Positions 1-7,835 of a DNA stretch of 64,000 bases are shown one piece after another (position 1 is the first letter of the stretch; each line of letters begins with the position of its first letter). Where the stretch lies: the NCBI RefSeq assembly GCF_000238075.1, contig NZ_JH414504.1:540886-604885 (forward strand). Reading direction: 5' to 3'. The notes under the pieces are model-generated. The model saw only the letters and a program-made list of their open reading frames with translations, searched no databases and was not told the origin of the DNA. The DNA comes from Oribacterium asaccharolyticum ACB7 (lineage in GTDB: Bacteria; Bacillota; Clostridia; Lachnospirales; Lachnospiraceae). The translations under genes were made by a program, and so were the position numbers.

Positions 1-128
1 CCCGGAATTTCAGTCGGTCCTGCCTGAATGGATTCTATATTATAGCCTCTCTTACAATACAAACCGGTGATACGATTTAGTACGCCGAAACGATTGTTGA
101 CAAAGAGATCAATGGTAAATTTCTTCAT
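1..128 (-). CDS. ilvN: Acetolactate synthase small subunit, N-terminal part (cut by window start)
   Basis: The regulatory subunit of acetohydroxyacid synthase binds valine through ACT domains and supports the catalytic subunit in branched-chain amino acid synthesis. Only the first 42 codons lie in the window. They read MKKFTIDLFVNNRFGVLNRI and continue with the ACT-domain pattern GLYCKRGYNIESI, typical of IlvN/IlvH. The ATG at 128-126 is 9 bases after the ilvB stop, so the two are one operon controlled by the leader attenuator upstream of ilvB. The family identity is clear. Whether the protein is one or two ACT domains long cannot be seen. Confidence 0.93.
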   Translation of the reverse strand, partial: MKKFTIDLFVNNRFGVLNRITGLYCKRGYNIESIQAGPTEIP

Positions 129-137
129 GCTTTCTCC

Positions 138-1784
138 TTATAAGATAATTTCCGCCACTGACTTTCCGGGTGGAATCATCGGTAAAACTTTCTCGTCTTT
201 ATCAATATGACAGTCAAGAAGGACCGGTCCTGCAATATTCTTTCTTTCCTCTAAAGCTTTCTCCAGTTCGGAAAGCTTATGGATGGAAAATCCTTTACCG
301 CCGTAAGCTTCAATAAGCTTTACAAAGTCTGTTCCTCTGTCAAGGATTGTAGCGGAATACCGTTCTCCGAAAAAAGCGGTTTGCCACTGCCGAACCATAC
401 CGAGTACCTGGTTATTTAAAAGAACTATGGTAATCGGAAGCCCTTCCTTTACTGTCGTACAAAGTTCATTGCAGTTCATGGAAAAGGAACCGTCCGAGGT
501 AATCAGCACTGTTTCCTCTTTATTCTTGGCAAAGCAGGCACCGATTGCGGCACCCATGCCGTATCCCATCGTTCCGAGTCCGCCGGAAGTCAAGAAAGTT
601 CCGGGCTTTTCAAAGCGATAATACTGTGCTGTCCACATCTGATGCTGTCCCACATCCGTTGCCACAACCGTTTCATCCTTCGCGAAGCGACGAACCGTTT
701 CCAGAATATTCTTTGGGCGAAAAGCGTCTTTTTCGAAACCGGTGACTTTCTTATAGCTTTCAATTTCCTTCCACCACTCCGGATTCTTTCTTTCCTTCAG
801 TTTCGGAAGGACCGATTTCATCCATTTTTTTACATCCGCCTGTACTGAAAAATCAGGAGAAAGATTCTTTCCAAGTTCTGCCTTATCAATATCTACATGA
901 ATGATTTTGCAATTTTTCGTATAAGCGGACAGATTTCCTGTCGCTCTATCGGAAAAACGAACACCGACTGCGAGCATTAGGTCACATTCCGATTGTACCT
1001 TGGCCGCCTGGTAGCTGCCATGCATTCCCACTAAACCAAGACTTAAAGGATGAGAGTCCGGAAATGCAGTGCGTCCCATCATACTGACAGCTACCGGTGC
1101 ATTTAACTTTTCTGCAAAGGCACGAAGATAGTCTTCTCCTCCACAGGCAATAACGCCTCCTCCGGCATAAATAAAGGGTTTCTTGGCACTATTCAGAAGC
1201 TTTATAACACCCTCTTCATCATAGGGCAATTCCGCCTTCTCCGGCATCTTGGGAAGTACCGCAACTCCGTACTCACACTCATTAACCTGTACATCCTTCG
1301 GAATATCAATGAGGACCGGTCCCTTTCTTCCCGAATTGGCAATCAGGAACGCCTCTTTAATGGTCTGTTCCAGTTCAGAAACATCCTTGACCATAAAGTT
1401 ATGCTTCACAACAGGCTGGGTAATGGATACAATATCCACTTCCTGAAAACTGTCTCTTCCTAAAGCTTCCGTAGCAACATTCCCGGTAATGGCAACCAAG
1501 GGTACGGAATCCAGATAGGCGTTGGCAATGCCGGTAACGAGGTTTGTAGCACCGGGTCCTGACGTTGCTATCACTACCCCGACTTTTCCGCTTGCTCTCG
1601 CATATCCGTCAGCTGCATGGGCAGCCCCCTGTTCATGCGCCGTCAAAACATGGTGAATACGGTCTCTGCATTGATACAACTCATCATAAATGTTTAAAAC
1701 CGCACCGCCCGGATAGCCGAAAACGGTATCTACCCCCTGCCGAATGAGTTCTTCAATTAAGATTCTTGCTCCTTTTAATTTCAT
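138..1784 (-). CDS. ilvB: Acetolactate synthase, large (catalytic) subunit
   Basis: Thiamine-diphosphate enzyme that condenses two pyruvates to acetolactate, or pyruvate with 2-oxobutyrate, the first common step of valine, leucine and isoleucine synthesis. The 548 residues match the family's usual length. The N-terminal pyrimidine-binding domain has the catalytic Glu51 in AHEQGAAHAADGYARASG. The C-terminal domain has the TPP/Mg motif in TSDGSFSMN followed by NN about 25 residues later. The start at 1784 has a GGGAG ribosome site 7-8 bases upstream. It is followed directly by ilvN. Expression is probably set by the leader peptide and terminator at 1807-1955 and possibly by CodY. Identity is secure. 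Confidence 0.97.
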   Translation of the reverse strand: MKLKGARILIEELIRQGVDTVFGYPGGAVLNIYDELYQCRDRIHHVLTAHEQGAAHAADGYARASGKVGVVIATSGPGATNLVTGIANAYLDSVPLVAITGNVATEALGRDSFQEVDIVSITQPVVKHNFMVKDVSELEQTIKEAFLIANSGRKGPVLIDIPKDVQVNECEYGVAVLPKMPEKAELPYDEEGVIKLLNSAKKPFIYAGGGVIACGGEDYLRAFAEKLNAPVAVSMMGRTAFPDSHPLSLGLVGMHGSYQAAKVQSECDLMLAVGVRFSDRATGNLSAYTKNCKIIHVDIDKAELGKNLSPDFSVQADVKKWMKSVLPKLKERKNPEWWKEIESYKKVTGFEKDAFRPKNILETVRRFAKDETVVATDVGQHQMWTAQYYRFEKPGTFLTSGGLGTMGYGMGAAIGACFAKNKEETVLITSDGSFSMNCNELCTTVKEGLPITIVLLNNQVLGMVRQWQTAFFGERYSATILDRGTDFVKLIEAYGGKGFSIHKLSELEKALEERKNIAGPVLLDCHIDKDEKVLPMIPPGKSVAEIIL

Positions 1785-1806
1785 TCCCCAACTCCCTTTC
1801 TCATTG

Positions 1807-1837
1807 AAAAAGCCTTACAGCGTAACGCTGTAAGGCT
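1807..1837 (-). terminator. Intrinsic terminator of the ilv attenuator
   Basis: A perfect 11-bp stem (AGCCTTACAGC pairing with GCTGTAAGGCT, loop GTTAC on the transcribed strand) is followed by five T residues. It lies between the leader-peptide stop and the ilvB ribosome binding site, so when formed it would stop transcription before ilvB. Confidence 0.88.
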
Positions 1838-1881
1838 AAAGGCTCTCTAACTGTCTTTATCTTTCAAATGAGGCGTTACGC
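1820..1881 (-). promoter_or_regulatory. Antiterminator pairing segments of the ilv attenuator
   Basis: The transcribed strand holds GCGTAACGC (1881-1873, inside leader codons 25-28). It is perfectly complementary to GCGTTACGC (1828-1820), which spans the loop and both inner flanks of the terminator stem. The two structures therefore exclude each other. A ribosome stalled at the Val/Ile/Leu codons upstream would leave the first segment free to pair and allow read-through. A ribosome that finishes the leader would cover it and let the terminator form. The pairing is visible; the mechanism is inferred from classical attenuation. Confidence 0.75.
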
Positions 1882-1955
1882 AAACAATCACTACTGTCTA
1901 AGACAATAATGCCCACGAGAATAATAATGACTGTGAGTGTAACCATTACATTCAT
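1857..1955 (-). CDS. ilv operon leader peptide (32 residues)
   Basis: A short open frame just downstream of a strong promoter and behind an AGGAGGAGC ribosome site. Of its 32 residues, 14 are branched-chain: five Val, five Ile and four Leu, concentrated in MVTLTVIIILVGIIVL. The codon run ends just before the antiterminator segment. This is the expected design of a ribosome-stalling sensor for charged tRNA-Val/Ile/Leu. The frame ends at TAA (1859-1857), 20 bases before the terminator stem. It is not a stand-alone protein. Confidence 0.85.
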   Translation of the reverse strand: MNVMVTLTVIIILVGIIVLDSSDCLRNASFER

Positions 1956-1984
1956 TTGCTTGCTCCTCCTAAAAAATATGTCTG

Positions 1985-2013
1985 ATTATCCCATAGCCCT
2001 TTTTCTATGTCAA
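1985..2013 (-). promoter_or_regulatory. Sigma-A promoter of the ilv leader operon
   Basis: The minus strand has TTGACA at 2013-2008, a 17-base spacer, and GATAAT at 1990-1985. This is close to consensus, with the leader peptide start about 30 bases downstream. Confidence 0.88.
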
Positions 2014-2014
2014 G

Positions 2015-2029
2015 AATTTTCTGATTATG
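2015..2029. promoter_or_regulatory. Candidate CodY box next to the ilv -35 element
   Basis: AATTTTCTGATTATG matches 12 of 15 positions of the known CodY consensus AATTTTCWGAAAATT and sits directly upstream of the -35 hexamer. CodY controls ilv genes in many Firmicutes. Binding here is an inference from the motif and its position. Confidence 0.45.
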
Positions 2030-2103
2030 GCAGATATAACCTTTCGGGAATAAAGAAAGTGATCAACGCTCTCTTCCCAAAGTATTACACTATACTGATT
2101 ATG

Positions 2104-2700
2104 CTACAGTTCGATTCTGCCATAATTTTTCCAAAGGAGAGGCTCTTCATGACTGGCAAAAATCATGGGTCTTTTCCCAATATGTTCCAGAAAAAAATAC
2201 TCCATTTTAAGCCGATTTTCCTCATCTATTCCCGTAAAGGGTTCATCCAAAAACAAAATCTCAAAGTCGGCTATCATAGCTCTCAAAAAAGCAAGTCGTC
2301 TTTTCATTCCTCCGGAAAACTCGGAAACTCTTTTCTCTTTATTTTCACCGGAAAGTAAATCTTCAAAAAAATATGCAATTTCGGATGTAGTATACCCGGA
2401 AGGAATAAAAGAAAGATTTTCCAGTGCCGAAAGATTTTCCAAAAGCCGGTTCTCCTGAAACATCCAGGAGGCACGCAAGCTGTTTCCTCCCCTTGCAGCT
2501 TCTCCCATCACAATAGAAAATGTACCGCTGTCCAAAGTATCCAGGGAAGAGAGAATGCGCAGCAAGCTGGTTTTTCCCTTTCCGGAATCCCCGGTAATAC
2601 GATAAATCGGATGCTTCATAAAATCGAGTTCACAAGAAAAATCCTGAAACAGAACTTGATTTCCATATGCCTTTGTCCCTTTTTCTATACTAAGTACCAT
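2104..2700 (-). CDS. ABC transporter ATP-binding protein (SsuB/TauB type)
   Basis: ATPase subunit of an importer whose permease and binding protein are encoded just upstream. The 198 residues from MVLSIEKGTKAYGNQ hold Walker A GDSGKGKTSLL, the signature SEFSGGMKRRLAFLRA and Walker B FEILFLDEP followed by an ASHE switch motif. I chose the ATG at 2700-2698 because it overlaps the permease stop (TAATG). A longer in-frame reading to 2751 would run into the permease gene. At about 200 residues it is short for the family but has all core motifs. The substrate is not determined: relatives move sulfonates, nitrate, thiamine precursors or similar small molecules. Confidence 0.85.
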   Translation of the reverse strand: MVLSIEKGTKAYGNQVLFQDFSCELDFMKHPIYRITGDSGKGKTSLLRILSSLDTLDSGTFSIVMGEAARGGNSLRASWMFQENRLLENLSALENLSFIPSGYTTSEIAYFFEDLLSGENKEKRVSEFSGGMKRRLAFLRAMIADFEILFLDEPFTGIDEENRLKMEYFFLEHIGKRPMIFASHEEPLLWKNYGRIEL

Positions 2701-3443
2701 TACACACTGCCTTTCGAGAAGATTTTTTTGAGAAGAAAAAGAACGAACCATTCAAAAAATTTGGAAAGAACAATCATGATAATGCTCCAAGCAAAGACAT
2801 CTCCCATTTCCAAGCTGACTTTTGCATCCATTAATTGATAGCCGATACTTTGTCGCACCTGTCCGATCAGCTCCGCCGCGATACCGCTCTTCCATGAAAG
2901 CCCCATTGCAAGCTTTGCACTGCTCAAAATCTGCGGATAAATTCCCGGGATAAATATATAGCGAAAACGATTCCACAGAGAAAAGCGAAAGAGCTTTGCC
3001 ATTTCAAGGGTAGATCGATCCAGAGTCTTTAATCCTTCCAGAAAATTAAAGTAGAACACGGGAAAGGACATCCAGAAGCTGATAAAAAAAGACAAGCTTC
3101 CTCTCCCCAGAAAGAACAATAAAATAATAACAAAGCTTGCCACGGGAAGGCTTCTCAGCAGAAACAGTGGAGCTTGAATCAAACTCTCGAAAAAAGGGTA
3201 ACGATAGGCAATGAATGCGAAAACCAAGGCTAAAAGAAACGCCAAAAAATAAGCGGAAAGAATTCGGACGGAACTGAAATACAAAATCCCCGTAAAAGAC
3301 GCTCTTCCCATGAGAATGACAATATGCCTTACTGTTTCGAGAGGTCCCACTAAAATAAAGGAATTGTTTACCAGTCTCGTAAACAATTCCCAAATCAGCA
3401 GCCAAAAACACAAAATAATTAGTTTCTGCAGCCTCTTTTGCAT
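2700..3443 (-). CDS. ABC transporter permease (SsuC/ThiX type)
   Basis: Inner-membrane channel subunit with about six hydrophobic segments. It carries the BPD_transp_1 cytoplasmic loop that docks the ATPase: MAKLFRFSLWNRFRYIFIPG followed by KLAMGLSWKSGIAAE. Start taken at the ATG at 3443 (MQKRLQKLIILCFWLL), 7 bases after the binding-protein stop. A longer frame to 3515 would overlap the binding protein's coding end and adds a non-membrane stretch. Ribosome binding site is weak, which suggests translational coupling. Forms one operon with the flanking genes. Substrate unknown. Confidence 0.82.
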   Translation of the reverse strand: MQKRLQKLIILCFWLLIWELFTRLVNNSFILVGPLETVRHIVILMGRASFTGILYFSSVRILSAYFLAFLLALVFAFIAYRYPFFESLIQAPLFLLRSLPVASFVIILLFFLGRGSLSFFISFWMSFPVFYFNFLEGLKTLDRSTLEMAKLFRFSLWNRFRYIFIPGIYPQILSSAKLAMGLSWKSGIAAELIGQVRQSIGYQLMDAKVSLEMGDVFAWSIIMIVLSKFFEWFVLFLLKKIFSKGSV

Positions 3444-3450
3444 GAACGAA

Positions 3451-4509
3451 TTAATGTGTAAAATAGAAATCCGCCTCGGGTAAAGCACCGCCGACAGACT
3501 TCGGATCTTCTGCAAAAAGCGCAGTAAAGTACTGTTCCAAGTCTTTCTTCATATTCTCTCCGTCAATAAAATGGACATTGCAATTCGGAATGGCTTTCTT
3601 GGCAAGCTCTTCCTTCTCTAAAATGCCGTACTTCACCATCAAAGCCGCTGTACTATCCGTATCTTTCTCAACTGCTTCAATACTTTCCTGCTCTTCCTTT
3701 AAGAAAGCCTCTACCTGATCTTTATTTTCTTCATAGAAGGACTTCTTAACAATCGTTACCGCAGTCGGAAGCTCTGTTCCGGGGAAAATCTTATTCCACT
3801 CTTCCGTCAAGGAGAACTTTCTCTCTAAAGCGGAATTCTGTAACAGTGTGGCAGTCGCAAAGGGCTCCGGCAAAATAGCAACAGCTTCCGGATTTTCCTT
3901 TAATTTTGCCGCAATTTCCGTCACATCCGTGTAAAATTCGGCATTTGCATGAATGGAATTTTTCTTTAACAAAGTATTCATCAGATATTCGGGACTGGCC
4001 CCCTGCCCGGTACTGAAATAGGTCTTTCCCTCCAAGTCGGAAAATGCTTTCACTTCCACGTTTCCGCTTACACCATAAAGAACGCCCAAGGTATTGATAT
4101 TTAAAACATATAAATCTTTATTAAGTTTCTGATATAAAACAGCCGCCATGTTTGCGGGAACCGTCGCAATATCCGCCTTTCCGGAAACAAATTCGGGAAG
4201 AAGCGCATCCGGACTTGCCTCAATCTGGAAGCTATAGGGCAAATTATCCTTTTCCGCTTTGTCCATAAGATGTACAAGACCGATACTGGTTGGTCCCTTA
4301 AGACTGATGACTTTCAATGCCGACTCCGTCTCCGTCTTCGTCTCTTCCGAACTCTCTTCCGCTTTTTCCGTCGTTGCTTCAGCCTTTTCCGTTGTCACGT
4401 CCGTTGTAACGGCCTGTGTTGTTTCTTTCTCGGGCTTTTTCCCACCGCATGCGGCCATGCCGAGCATAACCGCAGTAGAAAGTAGTACCAATGCCATCCT
4501 TTTTTTCAT
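3451..4509 (-). CDS. ABC transporter substrate-binding lipoprotein (SsuA/THI5-like)
   Basis: Extracellular binding protein of the importer below. The 352-residue chain starts with a lipoprotein signal (KRMALVLLSTAVMLGMAAC, lipidated Cys about residue 21). A Thr/Glu/Lys/Ser-rich linker spans about residues 25-62, then a periplasmic-binding fold begins LKVISLKGPTSIGLVHLMDK. The phrase ADIATVPANMAAVLYQK resembles the SsuA/NMT1 group, which binds sulfonates, nitrate or pyrimidine precursors. First gene of a three-gene operon. No riboswitch such as a TPP element is visible in the short upstream gap. Confidence 0.82.
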   Translation of the reverse strand: MKKRMALVLLSTAVMLGMAACGGKKPEKETTQAVTTDVTTEKAEATTEKAEESSEETKTETESALKVISLKGPTSIGLVHLMDKAEKDNLPYSFQIEASPDALLPEFVSGKADIATVPANMAAVLYQKLNKDLYVLNINTLGVLYGVSGNVEVKAFSDLEGKTYFSTGQGASPEYLMNTLLKKNSIHANAEFYTDVTEIAAKLKENPEAVAILPEPFATATLLQNSALERKFSLTEEWNKIFPGTELPTAVTIVKKSFYEENKDQVEAFLKEEQESIEAVEKDTDSTAALMVKYGILEKEELAKKAIPNCNVHFIDGENMKKDLEQYFTALFAEDPKSVGGALPEADFYFTH

Positions 4510-4579
4510 AATAAGAACCCCTTTCTTTTGTGAAACCTTATCTTATAACATCTTGAAAACTCTTTACTTTGCCTTCCTC

Positions 4580-5218
4580 TTAAACAAGAGAACGCAAATC
4601 CAAGGGTTTTTGAATGCTATAATTTGCATTTGCAATTTCTTCCGGAGAACCATAGCCATACAATGCGGCAACCGAATCTATTCCCACCTCTTTTGCAGCA
4701 TCAATATCATATTTTGTGTCTCCAACCATAAGACATTCTTCCTTTTTTAGATTCCCGTCACGTAAAGCCTTCTCTATAAGATGCACCTTACTGGAATCCC
4801 GCTCCGTCAGCTCCGTTCCGATTTCCAGAAAAAAATAATCGGAAATCCGGAAATGTTTGGTGATTTGTGCGGCAAAAAAAATCGGTTTTGCTGTAAGTAA
4901 AATCACCTTCTTCCCATGTTCTGCCAGAGTTTTTATGCACTCTTCCATTCCGGGATAAAGAGAAGCATCGAATATCCCATTGGTCGGATAAAACTCACGA
5001 TAATAGGAAAGAGCCTCCTCAGCCTGTTCCGTACTGAAACCGTATACCCTCATAAAGGAATCCGTTAGAGCCGGTCCTATAAAACGTCTCAGCTTTTCCT
5101 CCGGTTGATGGTACAGAGAAAAATGATCCAAGGCATACTGCACAGACTTCTTGATTCCGGGACCGGAGTCCAAAATCGTTCCGTCTAAATCCAAAAGTAT
5201 ATTCTGATACTTTCCCAT
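4580..5218 (-). CDS. HAD-superfamily phosphatase (phosphoglycolate phosphatase-like)
   Basis: A 212-residue haloacid-dehalogenase hydrolase. Motif I is LLDLDGTILDSG with the nucleophile Asp near residue 10. Motif II is VILLTAKP, motif III a Lys in SSKVHLIEKAL, and motif IV MVGDTKYDIDAAKEVG. The alpha-helical cap (residues about 15-80) fits the Gph/PpaX group. Start chosen at 5218, where GAGGAGGATT immediately precedes the ATG. A longer frame has no ribosome site. Likely a small-molecule phosphatase; the physiological substrate cannot be read from sequence. Confidence 0.83.
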   Translation of the reverse strand: MGKYQNILLDLDGTILDSGPGIKKSVQYALDHFSLYHQPEEKLRRFIGPALTDSFMRVYGFSTEQAEEALSYYREFYPTNGIFDASLYPGMEECIKTLAEHGKKVILLTAKPIFFAAQITKHFRISDYFFLEIGTELTERDSSKVHLIEKALRDGNLKKEECLMVGDTKYDIDAAKEVGIDSVAALYGYGSPEEIANANYSIQKPLDLRSLV

Positions 5219-5335
5219 AATCCTCCTCTTATTTATGCTGAACAAAATGCCTCTCAGAGCATTTCCAATTTTTCTACAATGAAGTGACTGCCGGATAAAC
5301 TCCGGTTTTTGCAAAAATCCTGAGAATCCGGCGTT

Positions 5336-6196
5336 CTAATCCTTCGGTTTCATATAGAAACGTCCCATTATATCCTTGGAATGAACGGTATTGATAAAGG
5401 CCTTGGGATCTATTTCTTTTATTTTCATCTTTACTTTTCTGGCATCCATAGAAGAAATCACGGAGTATACCATACTCTTTTCTTGATGCGCATAAGCCCC
5501 TTCCGCTTTCAAAATAGAGGCTCCATGATGACAAACCTCATGGATACCCGCTGCAATTTCATGAGGATAATCCGTAATAATAAAAAAGGTTAACTTCTGA
5601 TAGTTTCTGTATAAAGCGGATAAGGTTTGTGTAGATACATACTGAAAAATAATGGAATACAAGGCTTTATCCCAACCGAAAAGGTAGCCGTTAACCAATA
5701 AAATTGTAGCGTTAAAATAAAAAATCAGATTCCAGGTATCCACTCCTTTCCGTTCCGAAAGATAAATGGCAATAAAATCCGTTCCTCCCGAAGTGGCATC
5801 CACCCAAAGACAAAGAGTAATTGCTACAGCATTCATGATTCCGCCAAATATGGAAATCAAGAGCTTATCGGAAGTAATCGGTCCAAGCTGCAAATAGTCC
5901 GTAAAGAAACCGGTAACCAAAAGCATAATTAAAGAGAAAAAAGTAAACTTTTTCCCCACATAACGAAAGCCTATATAGATAGGAATTAAATTGATTGTGA
6001 TATTGACAAGAGAAAAGGGAATGGAAATATTAAAATAGCTTAGGGCTATCCTTTGAACTAAAACGGTAAGGCCATTTGCCCCACCGGGAAGAAGCCCGCC
6101 TGCAGAGACAAAGGTTTTCAAATTCAAAGCCATAAGAAGACCGCCTGCAATAACCCCTATTAGCCGTTTGCCATCTTCTTTCAAATCTATTTTCAT
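5336..6196 (-). CDS. YitT family membrane protein (DUF161 + DUF2179)
   Basis: A 286-residue protein with five to six predicted membrane helices in the first 200 residues: GLLMALNLKTFVSAGGLLPGGANGL is typical of the YitT/DUF161 domain. A soluble C-terminal DUF2179 domain follows (FFIITDYPHEIAAGIHEV, then GASILKAEGAYAHQEKSMVY). The family is widespread in Firmicutes, often in several copies, and has no firmly known substrate. Two weak hairpins lie after the stop (about 5245-5333). Confidence is high for the family and nil for a specific function. Confidence 0.88.
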   Translation of the reverse strand: MKIDLKEDGKRLIGVIAGGLLMALNLKTFVSAGGLLPGGANGLTVLVQRIALSYFNISIPFSLVNITINLIPIYIGFRYVGKKFTFFSLIMLLVTGFFTDYLQLGPITSDKLLISIFGGIMNAVAITLCLWVDATSGGTDFIAIYLSERKGVDTWNLIFYFNATILLVNGYLFGWDKALYSIIFQYVSTQTLSALYRNYQKLTFFIITDYPHEIAAGIHEVCHHGASILKAEGAYAHQEKSMVYSVISSMDARKVKMKIKEIDPKAFINTVHSKDIMGRFYMKPKD

Positions 6197-6307
6197 GACT
6201 TTCCTCCCAAAAAAATTTCCTTCATTTTAACATCAGTAATGACTTTTGGAAAGTCCTTGTCCGGTGACGGATTTCCATTATCTTGTTTCCGGCTCATAAA
6301 ACAGCAA

Positions 6308-6351
6308 AAACCCTAGGATTCAAGCCGTTCTTGGCTATCTTCCTAGGGTTT
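6308..6351 (-). terminator. Intrinsic terminator after tRNA-Trp
   Basis: AAACCCTAGGA (read on the minus strand from 6351) pairs with TCCTAGGGTTT ending at 6308, with an inner AGCC/GGCT stem, and is followed by further T residues. It lies 9 bases past the tRNA 3' end. Confidence 0.85.
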
Positions 6352-6360
6352 CTTTATAAC

Positions 6361-6430
6361 AGGGGATGAGGGATTCGAACCCCCATCGGCGGTTTTGGAG
6401 ACCGTTGCTCTACCCTTGAACTAATCCCCT
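6361..6430 (-). tRNA. tRNA-Trp (anticodon CCA)
   Basis: Complete 70-base cloverleaf. The acceptor stem is AGGGGAT/ATCCCCT. There is a short D arm (GTTC...GAGC), an anticodon arm CGGTCTCCAAAACCG with CCA in the loop, and a T arm GGGGG TTCGAAT CCCTC with one G-U pair. No CCA tail is encoded. Transcription runs from the radA side and ends in the hairpin at 6308-6351. Confidence 0.95.
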
Positions 6431-6459
6431 TCGGTGCAAAACAACGTTGTTATTCTACT

Positions 6460-7833
6460 CTAGCTTTTAAAGATTGTCAACGCTTCACGAATGTTTTTTA
6501 CCGGAATCAGTTGCACTCCCTGCACATTATAATTGTCCTTTTGTAAATGATAGGAAGGTAAAACGATTCGTTTAAATCCCAGTCGTTTTGCTTCTTCCAC
6601 TCTCTGTCTGCTTTGACTTACCGCACGAACCTCACCGGAAAGGCCAACTTCGCCGAAAACCATAATATCTTCGGCAATCGGAATATTACGATAGCTGGAT
6701 AAAAGAGCCAGTATAACGGCCAGGTCAACCGCAGGCTCGGAAATCCGCATTCCTCCTGTAATATTGATATAGGCATCAAACCGGGAACATTCTATTCCTA
6801 AATTCCTCTCTACAACGGCTAAAAGCATAGTGAGACGATTATAGTCCATCCCGTTTGCGGTTCTTCTCGGGATGCCAAAGGCGGTAGGTACCAGTAAGCC
6901 CTGTATTTCCATAAGGAGAGGTCTTGTTCCCTCCACTGCGGAAGAAACCACGGAACCGGCAGAGGAAACTGCTCTTCCCGACAAAAGAAACTCGGAAGGG
7001 TTCCTTACTTCCTCCAATCCGCTTGCTTCCATTGTAAATACAGCTATCTCATTCGTAGAACCGAATCTGTTTTTTTGACCGTAAAGAATTCGCAATTGGG
7101 TATTCTTTTCTCCTTCAAAATACAATACCGCATCTACCATATGCTCCAGAATTTTGGGACCGGCAACATTGCCGTCTTTCGTTACATGTCCGATAATACC
7201 GATTGCAATTCCTTTTTCCTTTGCAATCCTAAGCAATGCCGCTGTACAATCTCGAACCTGACTTACCGAACCGGGTGATGCGGAGACCTCCTCCAAAAAC
7301 ATCGTCTGAATCGAATCGACAACCAAAAAATCCGGTTCCAAATCCTCCACACTCTCCGCAATGTGTTTTAAATTGGTTTCGGATAGGAAATAGATTTCTC
7401 CCTCCGCTTTTTGCATTCTTTCTGCCCGAAGCTTAATTTGCTTTAAGGACTCCTCTCCGGATACATAAAGCACCTTTTTCCCCTGTTTTCCAAGATTCAA
7501 ACAGATGGAAAGAAAAATGGTCGACTTCCCGATTCCGGGATCTCCTCCCAAGAGAAGAAGGGAGCCGGTTACAATCCCGCCCCCCAAAACTCTATCCAAC
7601 TCAGCATAACCGGTTGAAAGCCTGTCTTCCTCAAGAAGAACAATGTCCTTTAGTTGCTTCATCTCTGCCCTTGCACCGGTGGTGTTTCTGGAAAATGCCC
7701 TATTCTTTTCCGGAAGCTCTTTCGGAGCCTCTACCATAGTATTCCATCGTTTACAGGAGGGGCACTGTCCTAACCATTTAATGGTTTCATATCCGCACTC
7801 TTTACAAAAAAAACGACTCAGACTTTTTGCCAT
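6460..7833 (-). CDS. radA: DNA repair protein RadA
   Basis: RecA-like ATPase that promotes branch migration during recombination repair. The 457 residues match the family length. A four-Cys zinc finger lies at residues about 10-27 (CKECGYETIKWLGQCPSC), with Walker A GGDPGIGKSTI near residue 95 and the RadA-specific motif KNRFGSTNEI. The Lon-like C-terminal domain begins around residue 300 (NRLTMLLAVVERNLGIE). It starts only 2 bases after the clpC stop, the usual clpC-radA arrangement of Firmicutes. Confidence 0.96.
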   Translation of the reverse strand: MAKSLSRFFCKECGYETIKWLGQCPSCKRWNTMVEAPKELPEKNRAFSRNTTGARAEMKQLKDIVLLEEDRLSTGYAELDRVLGGGIVTGSLLLLGGDPGIGKSTIFLSICLNLGKQGKKVLYVSGEESLKQIKLRAERMQKAEGEIYFLSETNLKHIAESVEDLEPDFLVVDSIQTMFLEEVSASPGSVSQVRDCTAALLRIAKEKGIAIGIIGHVTKDGNVAGPKILEHMVDAVLYFEGEKNTQLRILYGQKNRFGSTNEIAVFTMEASGLEEVRNPSEFLLSGRAVSSAGSVVSSAVEGTRPLLMEIQGLLVPTAFGIPRRTANGMDYNRLTMLLAVVERNLGIECSRFDAYINITGGMRISEPAVDLAVILALLSSYRNIPIAEDIMVFGEVGLSGEVRAVSQSRQRVEEAKRLGFKRIVLPSYHLQKDNYNVQGVQLIPVKNIREALTIFKS

Positions 7834-7835
7834 TG

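Noticed and set aside
427-848. Several plus-strand open frames inside ilvB
   Set aside because: They are antisense shadows of a well-conserved gene and lack ribosome sites and recognisable products. The same applies to the many short plus-strand frames inside clpC, radA, rsmF, cdaR, the GH28 genes and the BREX genes.
2104-2751. Longer N-terminus for the ABC ATPase beginning at 2751
   Set aside because: The extra 17 residues lie within the permease coding end and have no ribosome site. The TAATG junction at 2700 is a much better start.
4510-4579. Possible TPP riboswitch upstream of the SsuA/THI5-like transporter
   Set aside because: The gap is only 70 bases and has none of the conserved TPP-element blocks.
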